The notes under the pieces are model-generated. The model ran no database searches. It was not told the origin of the DNA and saw only the letters and a list, made by a program, of their open reading frames with translations. A stretch of 64,000 nt of DNA. Origin: Actinomycetota bacterium (GTDB lineage: Bacteria > Actinomycetota > Acidimicrobiia > Acidimicrobiales > Ilumatobacteraceae). Made by a program: the position numbers and the translations under genes. Location: NCBI GenBank assembly GCA_016870775.1, contig VGAK01000004.1:36022-100021 (forward strand), in the 5' to 3' direction. Shown one piece after another: positions 51,463-60,603 of this stretch (the first letter of the stretch is position 1; every line of letters begins with the position of its first letter).

Positions 51463-51957
51463 TCAGGCGTCGCGAACCAAGTTCTCCCGATGGACGACCG
51501 GCTCTTTGTCACTCCACGGGAAATTGATCCATTGCGCCGTGTGCTTCCACACGTAGTCGCACCTCACCACCGAGTGGGGCTTTTCGTAGAGAACTGCCGT
51601 GCGCACCTCCTTCACCCGACCTTCGAAGAACTCGCGCACGATTTTCAGGGTGTGCCCCGTGTCTGCGACGTCATCGACGATCAACACACGGGCGAACCGC
51701 AACTCCACGAGATCGGGCACCGGCGGCAAGATCATCGGCACCGGCAGCCTCTCCTCGACTCCGGTGTAGAACTCGACGTTCATCGTGTAGAGGTTCTTCA
51801 CCGCGAGGGCGTACCCGAGAGCACCCGCAGCCAAGAGGCCCCCACGCGCAATTGCCAAGATGATGTCGGGGTCGTAGTCGGAGGCAGCGACCATGTGGGC
51901 CAGATCCCGGCTCGCCACGCCGAAGCTCTCCCATGTCATGATTTCGCGTTCGCTCAC
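51463..51957 (-). CDS. Purine phosphoribosyltransferase-like protein
   Basis: 164 residues, type I PRTase fold. The PRPP loop is RVLIVDDVADTGHTL, and ILAIARGGLLAAGALGYAL is the early segment of xanthine-guanine or hypoxanthine-type enzymes. It probably salvages a purine base to the nucleotide. GTG 51957 follows TAGTTT by 7 nt; the longer track ORF runs into the divergent promoter. Confidence 0.9.
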   Translation of the reverse strand: MSEREIMTWESFGVASRDLAHMVAASDYDPDIILAIARGGLLAAGALGYALAVKNLYTMNVEFYTGVEERLPVPMILPPVPDLVELRFARVLIVDDVADTGHTLKIVREFFEGRVKEVRTAVLYEKPHSVVRCDYVWKHTAQWINFPWSDKEPVVHRENLVRDA

Positions 51958-51964
51958 GTCGCCA

Positions 51965-51982
51965 AAACTAGTTCCACGGAAC
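51965..51982 (-). promoter_or_regulatory. -10 (TAGTTT) with adjacent palindrome GTTCCACGGAAC
   Basis: TAGTTT (51965-51970, minus) lies 7 nt before GTG 51957. A perfect 5-2-5 palindrome (51971-51982) lies right beside it, in the spacer region. Confidence 0.5.
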
Positions 51983-52105
51983 AGCCGGCACCCTTTTGCC
52001 CGAGGTGCGGCGGTGGACAAATTGTCAACACAGCCTCCCCGGCCCGACAATGCCCGTTCATGTTGCTCGGGATTGGGCGCACACGCCTGTGGATAGTCGT
52101 GGCAC

Positions 52106-52111
52106 TAGGTT
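52106..52111 (+). promoter_or_regulatory. -10 element (TAGGTT) of the DNA glycosylase gene
   Basis: TAGGTT, 7 nt before GTG 52119. Confidence 0.6.
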
Positions 52112-52118
52112 CACATGT

Positions 52119-53012
52119 GTGCATCACCCCGAGCTCGTCGCACATTGCCTCGCACAGTGCCGCACCGGTCGCAACGACCGCACGACCGAGATCTCCCGGG
52201 AATCGTTCCGGCGCGCGACATGGACCCCCGACGGTCCTGGCGTTCTCGAGGTGTGCGGGCCCGTCTCGAGCCTTCCCGTGGTGCGCGGGCACGGCCCGGG
52301 AGGGCCCTGGCTCGTCCAGTCCTGGGGTCGTCTGCGGGGCGATCACGATCGCTCCGTGGCGCTCGTTTCACGGCACCAAGCGGTGGAAAGGGCCATGCGC
52401 AACTGGTCGGCACTGCCCCTGGGCGCCAGTGGCACGCCGTACCACGAGCTCCTCCCCGCGGTCCTGGCCCAGCGCATCACCGCCAAGGAGGCCGCTGTGC
52501 AGTGGCACCGGATGGTGGATCGCTGGGGCGAGCGGGCACCCGATCCTGAGGGGCGACTGAAGCTTCCTCCGTCGCCCGAGCGGCTCGCCGAAGTTCCCTA
52601 CCACGAGTTTCACACCCTCGGAATCGAGAAGAGACGGGCCGACACCATTCGGGAAGTGGCCCGAAATTTTCGTTGGCTTGCTCATGACTGGTTCGACGGA
52701 GAGCGTCAGACTCCCGAGGATGCGACCGCCTCCCTCCGACGCATCCGCGGCGTGGGCGTGTGGACTGCTGCCGTTGTGGGAGGAATCGCCTTCGGTGACC
52801 CCGACGCTCTCCTCGTGGGCGACTTCCACGTGAAGAACACCGTCGCCTGGGCACTCCATGGGCGACCGCGCGGCACGGACGAGGAAATGCTGGAGTCCTT
52901 GGCGAGTTATGCCGGTCAACGCCACCGCGTGGTGCGATGGCTCCAACTCGACGGTTGGAGAGCACCGCGACGGGGTCCGCGCCGCCGTATTGTGTCCATC
53001 GGGCGACTCTGA
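52119..53012 (+). CDS. HhH-GPD DNA glycosylase (AlkA-like)
   Basis: 297 residues. The helix-hairpin-helix and catalytic region reads LRRIRGVGVWTAAVVGGIAFGDPDALLVGDFHVKN, with the Asp of GDFHVKN as the catalytic residue. It would excise alkylated or oxidised bases. The N-terminal part is less conserved. The 161-bp region to the divergent phosphoribosyltransferase gene includes a GACAA-A-TTGTC palindrome near 52018. GTG 52119 is set by TAGGTT. Confidence 0.9.
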   Translation: MHHPELVAHCLAQCRTGRNDRTTEISRESFRRATWTPDGPGVLEVCGPVSSLPVVRGHGPGGPWLVQSWGRLRGDHDRSVALVSRHQAVERAMRNWSALPLGASGTPYHELLPAVLAQRITAKEAAVQWHRMVDRWGERAPDPEGRLKLPPSPERLAEVPYHEFHTLGIEKRRADTIREVARNFRWLAHDWFDGERQTPEDATASLRRIRGVGVWTAAVVGGIAFGDPDALLVGDFHVKNTVAWALHGRPRGTDEEMLESLASYAGQRHRVVRWLQLDGWRAPRRGPRRRIVSIGRL

Positions 53013-53047
53013 GACGACATCGGTCAGGGGCGCGCGACACCGACACC

Positions 53048-54274
53048 ATGACCACCACCGACCCAGCAGCGACAGACGCCCCCTCTCCGCCTGCGACTCC
53101 GGCGACGGCCGCAGCGCCTGACACGACAGAAGCATGGTCACGCGCCAAGACGAGGGGTGCTCTCGCGTATCTCCTGTCGAGGTTCCTCGTCGTGATGGGA
53201 GCAGGCATCGCCGTGGCGGCACAGGCGGTCTGGTCACGGTGGAATGGAGAAGAACCCGTCGGGGGCGCCAGTGCCCTCGTCCAAGTCCTCGACAGCTGGG
53301 ACGGCCACTGGTATCTCGATGTGGTGCGCGACGGCTACCCGCACCACATCATGGACAACGTCTCGTACTTCGTTCCCGATGCCCGAGCGGCTTTTTTCCC
53401 GCTGTACCCGATGATCGTGCGCGGGATCGACTGGATCCTGCCGGGAGGGCCAGTCAGCATCGCTCTGTTGCTCAATTTCGTCCTTGGTGGTTGCGTGGTC
53501 GCGATCGTGGGTGTGCTCGCGCGGCACCTCTTCGATGCGCGCACCGCCGAGAAGGCAATGATCATCGCGGCCGTCTTCCCGGGGAGTTTCGTGCTCAGCT
53601 GGGCGTATTCCGAGGCGCTGCTCCTGTCCATCGCAGGCCTGTGCTTTCTCGCTCTCGCACGGCGTTCCTGGTTCCTCGCGGGTCTCCTGGCTGCTCTGGG
53701 AAGTGCCGCTCGCCCGAACGGTCTCGCGCTGGTGGCCGCATGCGGGGTGGCTGCGCTCCTGGCCATCAAGGACGACAGGGACTGGAGGTCGCTCCTGGCT
53801 CCACTGCTCGCACCCCTCGGATTCGTCGGCTTCATGGCCTTCCTCCGTTGGCACACCGACGAGGACTGGGCGTGGTTCCGCGTCCAACGCGAGGCATGGA
53901 AGGAGAGCACGAGTTTCGGGGCTACCGCGGTCGAGAGAACGCTCGACTTCTTCGTCAGGCCATTCAGCTCACCCACCTCGGTGCTCACCGCCGCAACAGT
54001 CGTCGCCATGATCTGGTCGCTCTTGTTGGCGCGCCGGCACCGGATCCCCCTGATGTATCACGCCTACGCCGTCTCGGTGCTGGTGTTGATGCTCGCACCG
54101 GCAACGGTCACAGCGAGACCACGGTTCCTCTACACCGCTTTCCCACTCATTTTTCCGGTCGCGCGGGCACTGCGCGACGACGACGACCGTTGGTGGCCGA
54201 TTGTGGTCGTTGTGCTGGCAGCAGGCCTCGTGACCGTGAACGGCATCTACGGGGTGCGCGGCGCAATTCCCTGA
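53048..54274 (+). CDS. PIG-V-like GT-C mannosyltransferase
   Basis: 408 residues and about nine membrane spans. SWDGHWYLDVVRDGYP, FFPLYPMIVR, YSEALLLSIAGLCFLALARR and AARPNGLAL follow the order of PIG-V-type mannosyltransferases that use polyprenyl-phosphate mannose on the outer face of the membrane. The N terminus is a disordered Ala/Pro/Thr tail. It is next to the DprE/UbiA block, so a role in envelope glycans is likely. The track ORF begins within the glycosylase gene; ATG 53048 is used. Confidence 0.87.
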   Translation: MTTTDPAATDAPSPPATPATAAAPDTTEAWSRAKTRGALAYLLSRFLVVMGAGIAVAAQAVWSRWNGEEPVGGASALVQVLDSWDGHWYLDVVRDGYPHHIMDNVSYFVPDARAAFFPLYPMIVRGIDWILPGGPVSIALLLNFVLGGCVVAIVGVLARHLFDARTAEKAMIIAAVFPGSFVLSWAYSEALLLSIAGLCFLALARRSWFLAGLLAALGSAARPNGLALVAACGVAALLAIKDDRDWRSLLAPLLAPLGFVGFMAFLRWHTDEDWAWFRVQREAWKESTSFGATAVERTLDFFVRPFSSPTSVLTAATVVAMIWSLLLARRHRIPLMYHAYAVSVLVLMLAPATVTARPRFLYTAFPLIFPVARALRDDDDRWWPIVVVVLAAGLVTVNGIYGVRGAIP

Positions 54275-54345
54275 CACACACCCCGACGATCGCACCAGGG
54301 CTGTCCGAGTCGATCGCCCACCCTGGTTGCGACCGATTCATCGCG

Positions 54346-55110
54346 TCAGAACGGAAGACGTCTCCAGATTGAAGTTGGGAGGCTTCGGAGAACCGCGAAC
54401 ACCGCTCCGAGCGCGCTCGGAACCCACACGATCCTCTTGTCGGACGAAATCGCAGCCACAGTGCGTGCGGCCACGGTCTCGGCATCGGTGGAGAAGGGCG
54501 CCTTCCTCATGCCTGCTGTCATGCGAGTGGTGACAAAGCCGGGTCTCACGACGAGGATCGACGCACCCGAGCCGGTGAGTTCGTGGTCGAGGGCGAGTGC
54601 GAAGCCATCCACACCGGCCTTGGACGCTCCGTACACCGGGTTGGAGCGCCGCACCCTCATCCCGGCCACGGAGGACAAGAGGACTATCTTTCCGTATCCC
54701 TGCGAGCGCAGTCGGTCGGCGAGTCCATACAGGAGCGCCATCACTCCGGTCATGTTCACCCCGACAACCTCCGACACAGTCGCCGGATCGGCGAAGTAGT
54801 CGTGGCCCTCGCGAAGGACGCCCTGGGCCACCACCGCCACATCGATGTCACCGATCGCCGACACGACCTCAGCCACGACGTGCGGCATGCTCGCGGCGTC
54901 GGCGGCATCGAAGCGAATATGATGCACCTCCAGGTCCGGTGAGCGATCGACGATGTCGACTGCTGCCATTTCGGCGGCAGATGGATCACGACTGACCAGC
55001 ACGAGCCGTGCCGTCCCGGGAACGATGAGACGACGTGCCACCGCGAGGCCGATTTCGCTCGTCCCCCCGAACAAGACGATGCTCTGGGCGACCCCCACAC
55101 CGTTCTTCAT
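54346..55110 (-). CDS. dprE2: Decaprenylphosphoryl-2-keto-ribose reductase DprE2
   Basis: 254 residues, exactly the length of the mycobacterial protein. SDR fold with GGTSEIGLAVARRL, the catalytic Ser/Tyr/Lys in SSVAGMRVRRSNPVYGASKAG and RPGFVTTRMTAGM. It reduces decaprenyl-phosphoryl-2-keto-ribose with NADH to decaprenyl-phosphoryl-arabinose. ATG 55110 replaces the much longer track start, which belongs to another frame of dprE1. It is downstream of dprE1 on the same strand, the usual order. Confidence 0.92.
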   Translation of the reverse strand: MKNGVGVAQSIVLFGGTSEIGLAVARRLIVPGTARLVLVSRDPSAAEMAAVDIVDRSPDLEVHHIRFDAADAASMPHVVAEVVSAIGDIDVAVVAQGVLREGHDYFADPATVSEVVGVNMTGVMALLYGLADRLRSQGYGKIVLLSSVAGMRVRRSNPVYGASKAGVDGFALALDHELTGSGASILVVRPGFVTTRMTAGMRKAPFSTDAETVAARTVAAISSDKRIVWVPSALGAVFAVLRSLPTSIWRRLPF

Positions 55111-55186
55111 AAGGCTCGGTCTCCCCGGCGCCGTTTCGTCCCGGCGCGGGCATGGGACCTCCCCGAAGCGACATCCATGCGCGGGG

Positions 55187-56578
55187 TCACTCGGCGTTCC
55201 CCGTGTCGACGAGCGAAAGCCTCCGCGCCAGATCACTCCGCCACAGGCCCCGCGGATCCATCTGGTCCCGCACCGACAGCCACTCATCGAAGCGTGGGTA
55301 GCCACGCCGCACGGCGGACGGTGACACATGGGAGTCCTTGGCCAAGTAGTGGCGACCTCCTGCGTCCAGAACCATCTCGTCCACCTCGGCGAGCAGGCGT
55401 GGCAGACCCACCGCTCCAGCCGCCATGTCGAGGGTGAGTGTCCAGCCCTTCGTGGGGAACGACATCGGAGCGTCATTCTGGGCACCCATGCGCTTGAGGA
55501 CCGCGAGGAAGCTCGCGACCCCCGCCGAGGAAAAGCGCTCGATGACTGCTCGCAGAACATCGGTGCGCTCGAGCGGCACGATGAACTGGTACTGGATGAA
55601 GCCCTGCGAGCCGTACATCGTGTTCCAGTTGCGGACCACATCCAAGGGATGGAAGAACGCCGCGATGGACTCGAGTCCCACGTGTCGCCGTGAGGGCGCC
55701 TTTCGGAACCAGGCCTCGTTGAAGGCCTTGATCGACCACTTGTTGAGCACCCCGTTCGGCATCCACGGTGGCGCTGCGATCCGGACCTTCGGGTCGTAGT
55801 CCAGGGCCCCCTCGGTGCGCTGAGCCCCGTTGCTGAGCGCCGACCGGGGCGCGTGGTCTCCCCGCGTCAGGACACCCCGCCCCATCGAGGCACCCCGCGC
55901 CAGGAGATCCACCCAGCAGACCGAGTAGCGGTATTGATCGTCTGCAGCCGGGTCGGCCATCGCAGCGCACACCGCATCGAAGTCACCGAGCCGCTCGGTT
56001 TCGACGGTCACTTTGGCAGTTTCGATCGGAATCAATCGGATCGCAGCACGCACGACGACACCCGTGAGACCCATGCCCCCGACAGTGGCCCAGAACCAAT
56101 CCCGCTGCTCCGAGGGGGACAGCCTGACCACCTCCCCGGATGACAGGAGCAGATCCAGCCATTCGAGGTGCTGGCCAAAACTGCCATCCACATGGTGATT
56201 CTTGCCGTGGATGTCGGACGCAATCGCCCCGCCAACGGTGACAAATCTGGTCCCAGGGGTGACCGGCACGAACCAGCCCCGGGGCACGCTGCGCCGCAGA
56301 ATCTCATCGAGACTCACGCCCGCGGCGACCTCGAGCACTCCCGTGTCGGCGTCGAGGAGGAACTCGGCCGCGGACGGATCCTCCAGGTGATTGACGAGGA
56401 CCAGTCCCCCCGCGTTCTGGGCAGCGGCGCCGTACGACCTCCCGAGACCCCTCGCGATCGCACCACGAGGACCACTCGTCGACAATGCCGCCACCACGGA
56501 CATGGGGTCGGTGGCCTCGACCACATCGGCGACGGTCCATGCCGTTCGGCCCCATCCCGAGAGTCGACGTTGGGTCAC
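55187..56578 (-). CDS. dprE1: Decaprenylphosphoryl-ribose oxidase DprE1
   Basis: 463-residue VAO-type flavoenzyme that oxidises the 2-OH of decaprenyl-phosphoryl-ribose. GLGRSYGAAAQNAGG and GTRFVTVGGAIASDIHGKNHH bind FAD, and YLAKDSH holds the catalytic Lys (Lys418 in M. tuberculosis). The position of the benzothiazinone-reactive Cys387 (GWNICVD) is Thr here (GWTLTLD). GTG 56578 follows TAGACT by 6 nt. Upstream are ubiA and a HAD phosphatase. Confidence 0.94.
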   Translation of the reverse strand: MTQRRLSGWGRTAWTVADVVEATDPMSVVAALSTSGPRGAIARGLGRSYGAAAQNAGGLVLVNHLEDPSAAEFLLDADTGVLEVAAGVSLDEILRRSVPRGWFVPVTPGTRFVTVGGAIASDIHGKNHHVDGSFGQHLEWLDLLLSSGEVVRLSPSEQRDWFWATVGGMGLTGVVVRAAIRLIPIETAKVTVETERLGDFDAVCAAMADPAADDQYRYSVCWVDLLARGASMGRGVLTRGDHAPRSALSNGAQRTEGALDYDPKVRIAAPPWMPNGVLNKWSIKAFNEAWFRKAPSRRHVGLESIAAFFHPLDVVRNWNTMYGSQGFIQYQFIVPLERTDVLRAVIERFSSAGVASFLAVLKRMGAQNDAPMSFPTKGWTLTLDMAAGAVGLPRLLAEVDEMVLDAGGRHYLAKDSHVSPSAVRRGYPRFDEWLSVRDQMDPRGLWRSDLARRLSLVDTGNAE

Positions 56579-56584
56579 TGGGTG

Positions 56585-56590
56585 AGTCTA
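56585..56590 (-). promoter_or_regulatory. -10 element (TAGACT) of dprE1-dprE2
   Basis: TAGACT on the minus strand, 6 nt before GTG 56578, within 30 bp of the ubiA stop. Confidence 0.55.
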
Positions 56591-56620
56591 GGTGGCAGAG
56601 GTTCGCCGGCACGGGCGGCG

Positions 56621-57490
56621 TCAACGGGCATACACCGCCAAGCCGTAGATCACAGCCCACACGACACCGTAGAACTGGATGGAGCGGTCCCGGAAGAAAA
56701 CCTCCTCCGGGGCTCCACCTCCACCACGCTCGAGCACGAGCATGTAGCGGAGCAGTGCCAACACCATCGGCACGATCGTGAGTCCGTGGAGTGGAACCGT
56801 CTCGTCGATCGAGGCTGCGCTCTCGAGGGCCCACATGCAGTACGTCACCGCGGTCGCGGTGCACGACACCACGAGTATCTGACGCAGGTACACGGTGCTG
56901 TACTCCGCCAAGGAGCGCCGCGTCACCACAGCCCCCTCCCCCAATTCCAGGAGTTCAGCGAAACGCTTTCCCGCCACGATGAAGAACGAGCCGAAAGTGA
57001 TGCAGAGCACGAACCAGTTCGACATCGGTGTCTGGGTGGCGATCGCACCCGCCATCGCCCGCAGGACGAAGCCGCTGGACACAATGGCCAGATCGAGGAC
57101 CGGTACGTGCTTCAGGCCGACGCTGTAGGCCACCTGGATGACTGCATAGAGCACGAGGATCACACCGGCCTCGGGGCGCACCGACCATGCCAGCGCAGGT
57201 CCCCCGACGGTCAGCACAGACCCGAGGACTCGGGCCACCGGCAATGGAATCTCACCGGCCGCTATCGGTCGGAACTTCTTTCTGGGGTGGGTCCGGTCCT
57301 GCTCCAAGTCGCGAATGTCGTTCCAGAAATAGACCCCGGACGACACCAGACAAAACGCCGCGAACACCGTCGCAGCTCGACCGAGCGGACCGATCTCATC
57401 GAGCACACCGAGGGCGCCCGGACCGGCAAAGACCAGCACGTTCTTGACCCATTGCTTGGGCCGCGCCTCCCGCACGAGTGCTGCGATCAT
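56621..57490 (-). CDS. ubiA: Decaprenyl-phosphate phosphoribosyltransferase (UbiA family)
   Basis: 289-residue polytopic membrane prenyl-acceptor transferase. NDIRDLEQDRTHPRKKFRPIAAG contains the NDxxD metal site and matches mycobacterial DPPR synthase closely; KRFAELLEL and the second Asp motif follow. It attaches phosphoribose from PRPP to decaprenyl phosphate, the first step towards decaprenyl-phosphoryl-arabinose. ATG 57490 overlaps the stop of the HAD gene (ATGA), so the two are translated together. Confidence 0.93.
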   Translation of the reverse strand: MIAALVREARPKQWVKNVLVFAGPGALGVLDEIGPLGRAATVFAAFCLVSSGVYFWNDIRDLEQDRTHPRKKFRPIAAGEIPLPVARVLGSVLTVGGPALAWSVRPEAGVILVLYAVIQVAYSVGLKHVPVLDLAIVSSGFVLRAMAGAIATQTPMSNWFVLCITFGSFFIVAGKRFAELLELGEGAVVTRRSLAEYSTVYLRQILVVSCTATAVTYCMWALESAASIDETVPLHGLTIVPMVLALLRYMLVLERGGGGAPEEVFFRDRSIQFYGVVWAVIYGLAVYAR

Positions 57491-58191
57491 CGTTGCTCGC
57501 CCACCACTCCGGTCGCAGGTCCAGGATCATCTGTCAACCCTCCGAGTTCGCGGTGTCCGACGAGAACTCCCGTCGTGGCTGCTGCCAGCATCTCGGCGTC
57601 CCCTCGGGAGTCCCCGTACGCGACGTCGAGGCCGCCCTCGAACCCGGCCCCATCCATCCACTGTCGGACGCGCACCATTTTCTCGGCTCCGCGACAGTTC
57701 CGCCCTGCCAACTCGCCCGTGAGTCTCCCGTCGGCGTGCTCGAGTTCCGTGCAGAGCACCGCGTCGACCTCGAGGAGGTCACCCACCACGTGCATGTACT
57801 CCCCGAACGAGGCCGACACGATGATGACCACATCACCCCTCTCCTGATGCGAGCGGAGCCGCGCCGCTGTGTCCCGACGCATTTTCGAGCCGACGATCCG
57901 CCCGGCGTGCTCGATTCCCACCGTCGACGCCCGGTCCACCTCGATCCCGGCGAGACAATTGCGGACGAAATGCGCCTTCAACCCGTCGTTGTCGCGCCGC
58001 ACCACGAGTCGCACGATCGTCGGGAGTGTGCGCACGAGCGCCGACAGCACGCATCCGACGCCGGCAACACGAATCACATAGGGCAAGACACTGTCGCGCA
58101 CAGTCAGTGTGTGGTCGAAGTCGAAGGCGACCACGGTCATGCGTTCTGGTCCACGATCGCCAGAATTCGGCGCACGAGAATCGCCCGACAT
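57487..58191 (-). CDS. HAD-IB family phosphatase
   Basis: 234 residues. The nucleophile loop is FDFDHTLTVRDS, motif II SASFGEYM, and motif III/IV YGDSRGDAEML, as in SerB-like HAD-IB enzymes. A hydrophobic stretch near residues 45-70 may contact membrane. In mycobacteria the phosphate of decaprenyl-phosphoryl-phosphoribose is thought to be removed by a PAP2-type protein; here a HAD enzyme is fused in operon with ubiA and may do that step (inference). ATG 58191 follows TAGAGT by 8 nt. Confidence 0.85.
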   Translation of the reverse strand: MSGDSRAPNSGDRGPERMTVVAFDFDHTLTVRDSVLPYVIRVAGVGCVLSALVRTLPTIVRLVVRRDNDGLKAHFVRNCLAGIEVDRASTVGIEHAGRIVGSKMRRDTAARLRSHQERGDVVIIVSASFGEYMHVVGDLLEVDAVLCTELEHADGRLTGELAGRNCRGAEKMVRVRQWMDGAGFEGGLDVAYGDSRGDAEMLAAATTGVLVGHRELGGLTDDPGPATGVVGEQR

Positions 58192-58199
58192 GCCGAACG

Positions 58200-58205
58200 A
58201 CTCTA
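58200..58205 (-). promoter_or_regulatory. -10 element (TAGAGT) of the HAD-ubiA unit
   Basis: TAGAGT on the minus strand, 8 nt before ATG 58191, overlapping the end of aroA. Confidence 0.5.
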
Positions 58206-59501
58206 CTTCCGCTCGTTCTCGAGTCGGAGAATGCCGCTCATGTCCATGAAGAACGACGGCCAACTCTTTCCCACGACACTCCCGTCATCGAGTGACACGT
58301 CGACTCCAGCGAGAGACACGAGCGACAACGCCATTGCCAGGCGGTGGTCCTCGTGCGTCTTGAATCTCGATGATCGAGGCCGGGCGGCACCGCCGAGCAC
58401 GAGACCATCGGCTTCACTCCGGACCTCGTAGCCCGCCCGGGCCAATTCGCCCGCGAGATCGTCGATCCGATTGCTCTCCTTGGCGCGGATGAAACCAATT
58501 CCCCGGATCCTGCTCGACCCCGCACCGAGACCGAGGGCAACCGCGACGGCGGGCACGAGATCGGAGCAATCGGCCATGTCCACGTCGACCGGAGTGATCG
58601 AGGCAGCGCCCTCGGTCACGGTCACGACATCGTCGCCATCCACGCCGACCACGGCCCCCATGTCCCGCAGGAGAACCAGGATTCGTGCGTCTCCCTGCAG
58701 GCGCGCCAGCGCGAGACCCGGGATCCTCACCCGACCCCCGGCGATCATCGCGCCCACAAGCGGGAAGGCAGCCGAGGAAAAGTCAGGCTCGATCCGATAC
58801 TTCGTGGGCAGGTACGGACGGGGCGCCACGACGATCTCTGTCCCCTCGATCCTGACATCGGCCCCGAAGGTCATCATCACCGCGGCCGTCATCTCGACAT
58901 ACGGGCGGGACACGAGGGCGCCAACGAGCTCGATGACGAGTCCCTCTGGCAGCACCGGTGCAATCAACATCAACGCCGAGATGAATTGGCTGGAGGCGTC
59001 ACCACGGACTCGGACACGACCACCTCGCATCGTGCCCGGGGAGACCGTGACCGGCAGATGCCCGGGATGGGCGGTTTCCACCCGTGCCCCGAGCACTCCG
59101 AGCGCCTCATGGAGCTCGCCCATCGGCCGTCCCCGGAGAGGCCCTCCGCCGTCCAGCCTCACGGGCGAGGTGTTCACCGAGGCAACCGCCGTGAGGAATC
59201 GCGATGTCGTCCCCGCAAGTCCACAGTCGACCGATGCCGGCAGGAGGGGGCCGTGTCCCGAACCGCCCGTGACGACGAAGTCGGTCCCGATTCCAGCGAT
59301 CCGATCCACCGAGCGGAGAGCCGCCAGCATCACCGCGACGTCGTCCCCATCCGGGAGACCCGTGAGCGTTGATTGCCCGTCCGCGAGCAAGGCGCACACC
59401 AGTGCCCTGTTCGCCAGACTCTTGGAGCCAGGAACCTCCACGGAGGCGTCCACCGGACCTGAGCGACCCGCGAGGCTCACCACTCCCCGGACTGCGTTCA
59501 T
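58203..59501 (-). CDS. aroA: 3-phosphoshikimate 1-carboxyvinyltransferase (EPSP synthase)
   Basis: 432 residues, the sixth step of the shikimate pathway. EVPGSKSLANRALVCALLADG binds shikimate-3-phosphate, LDGGGPLRGRPMGEL and FIRAKESNRIDDLA are the diagnostic motifs, and KTHEDHRLAMAL the C-terminal one. ATG 59501 is used; the ORF upstream runs into tyrA. It follows tyrA on the same strand, both for aromatic amino acids. Confidence 0.96.
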   Translation of the reverse strand: MNAVRGVVSLAGRSGPVDASVEVPGSKSLANRALVCALLADGQSTLTGLPDGDDVAVMLAALRSVDRIAGIGTDFVVTGGSGHGPLLPASVDCGLAGTTSRFLTAVASVNTSPVRLDGGGPLRGRPMGELHEALGVLGARVETAHPGHLPVTVSPGTMRGGRVRVRGDASSQFISALMLIAPVLPEGLVIELVGALVSRPYVEMTAAVMMTFGADVRIEGTEIVVAPRPYLPTKYRIEPDFSSAAFPLVGAMIAGGRVRIPGLALARLQGDARILVLLRDMGAVVGVDGDDVVTVTEGAASITPVDVDMADCSDLVPAVAVALGLGAGSSRIRGIGFIRAKESNRIDDLAGELARAGYEVRSEADGLVLGGAARPRSSRFKTHEDHRLAMALSLVSLAGVDVSLDDGSVVGKSWPSFFMDMSGILRLENERK

Positions 59502-59523
59502 CGACCCACCGTCACCCACACCA

Positions 59524-60603
59524 TCACGAGAGCGGATGGGTGGCGGGCCGGAATCCCCTCGCCAACAATCCCCCACGGAAGAGATCGACGTGCTCGCTGC
59601 GGATCACTATCACCATCACACCCTTGTCCCCTTCGACAGAATGGACGACTTCGAAGTCGTGGATGTTCACTCCAAGATCGCCCGAGAGCGTGAACACCTC
59701 GGCCGCCGCACCGGGCCGATCGGGAATCGGGATGCGCACCTCGGTCAAGTCCTCTATCGCCCCTGCTTTCGACGGCAGATTCATCCGCGCACGCCGCGCA
59801 TCATCGAGGCGCCCACGGAGCGCCTCGGTGTTCCCCTCGTCTATGGAGGTGCGCATCGACCGCAGTCCGTCGATGAGATCATCGAGACCATCGAGAATCG
59901 CCGTGCGGTTCTCTCCGCAGATATCCAGCCAGATGCCCGAACGTGACGAGGCGATGCGTGTCATGTCCCGGAATCCACCGGCTGCGAGGCGCAACAGTGC
60001 GGCATGCTCGTCCGACCGGGTGGCGGCAACACCCATCAGTGCAGCCGCCGTGAGATGGGGGACGTGGCTCACCACCGCAACGAGACGATCGTGGCTCGAC
60101 GGCGCGAGCGCGACCACCTCCGCACCGAGCGACGAAACAACTTCTGCCACGAGCGAGAAGGCCTCGTCGGACGTGGAGGCGGTCGGCGTCAGGACCCAGG
60201 TCGCCCCCTCGAACATGGACGCATCAGCGCCCTCGAGGCCATCCAGTTCCGATCCCGCCATCGGATGACCGGGGACGAAGCGGGGATCATCGACGGCCTC
60301 GGCCACCGGAGACTTCACCGATCCGACGTCGGTGACGACGCCCCCGGTTGAGCCAAGAGCCCACCGGACTCCCTCGACCAGTGTCGCAACGGGTGTCGCC
60401 ACGAAGGTCACCCGTGCGTGGGTCGAGATACCAACGGCGTCCACCACACCCCGAGTCAGCGCCTCCTGTGCGCGCCCCTCGGCAGAATCGATCCCGTGCA
60501 CCGACCACCCTGCTCGACGCAGGGCGAGGCAAACCGATCCCCCGATCAGGCCCAAACCGACGACATTGGCGATGCTCGAGGCGTCATTTCCGGGGTCACT
60601 CAC
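59524..60603 (-). CDS. tyrA: Prephenate dehydrogenase with C-terminal ACT domain
   Basis: 359 residues. NAD binding [37 protein letters not shown] and the helical dimer domain ([16 protein letters not shown]) form the catalytic part that makes 4-hydroxyphenylpyruvate. The last 75 residues ([30 protein letters not shown]) are an ACT domain for feedback control, probably by tyrosine. GTG 60603 follows TAGCAT by 6 nt and overlaps the end of the upstream gene. Confidence 0.94.
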   Translation of the reverse strand: MSDPGNDASSIANVVGLGLIGGSVCLALRRAGWSVHGIDSAEGRAQEALTRGVVDAVGISTHARVTFVATPVATLVEGVRWALGSTGGVVTDVGSVKSPVAEAVDDPRFVPGHPMAGSELDGLEGADASMFEGATWVLTPTASTSDEAFSLVAEVVSSLGAEVVALAPSSHDRLVAVVSHVPHLTAAALMGVAATRSDEHAALLRLAAGGFRDMTRIASSRSGIWLDICGENRTAILDGLDDLIDGLRSMRTSIDEGNTEALRGRLDDARRARMNLPSKAGAIEDLTEVRIPIPDRPGAAAEVFTLSGDLGVNIHDFEVVHSVEGDKGVMVIVIRSEHVDLFRGGLLARGFRPATHPLS

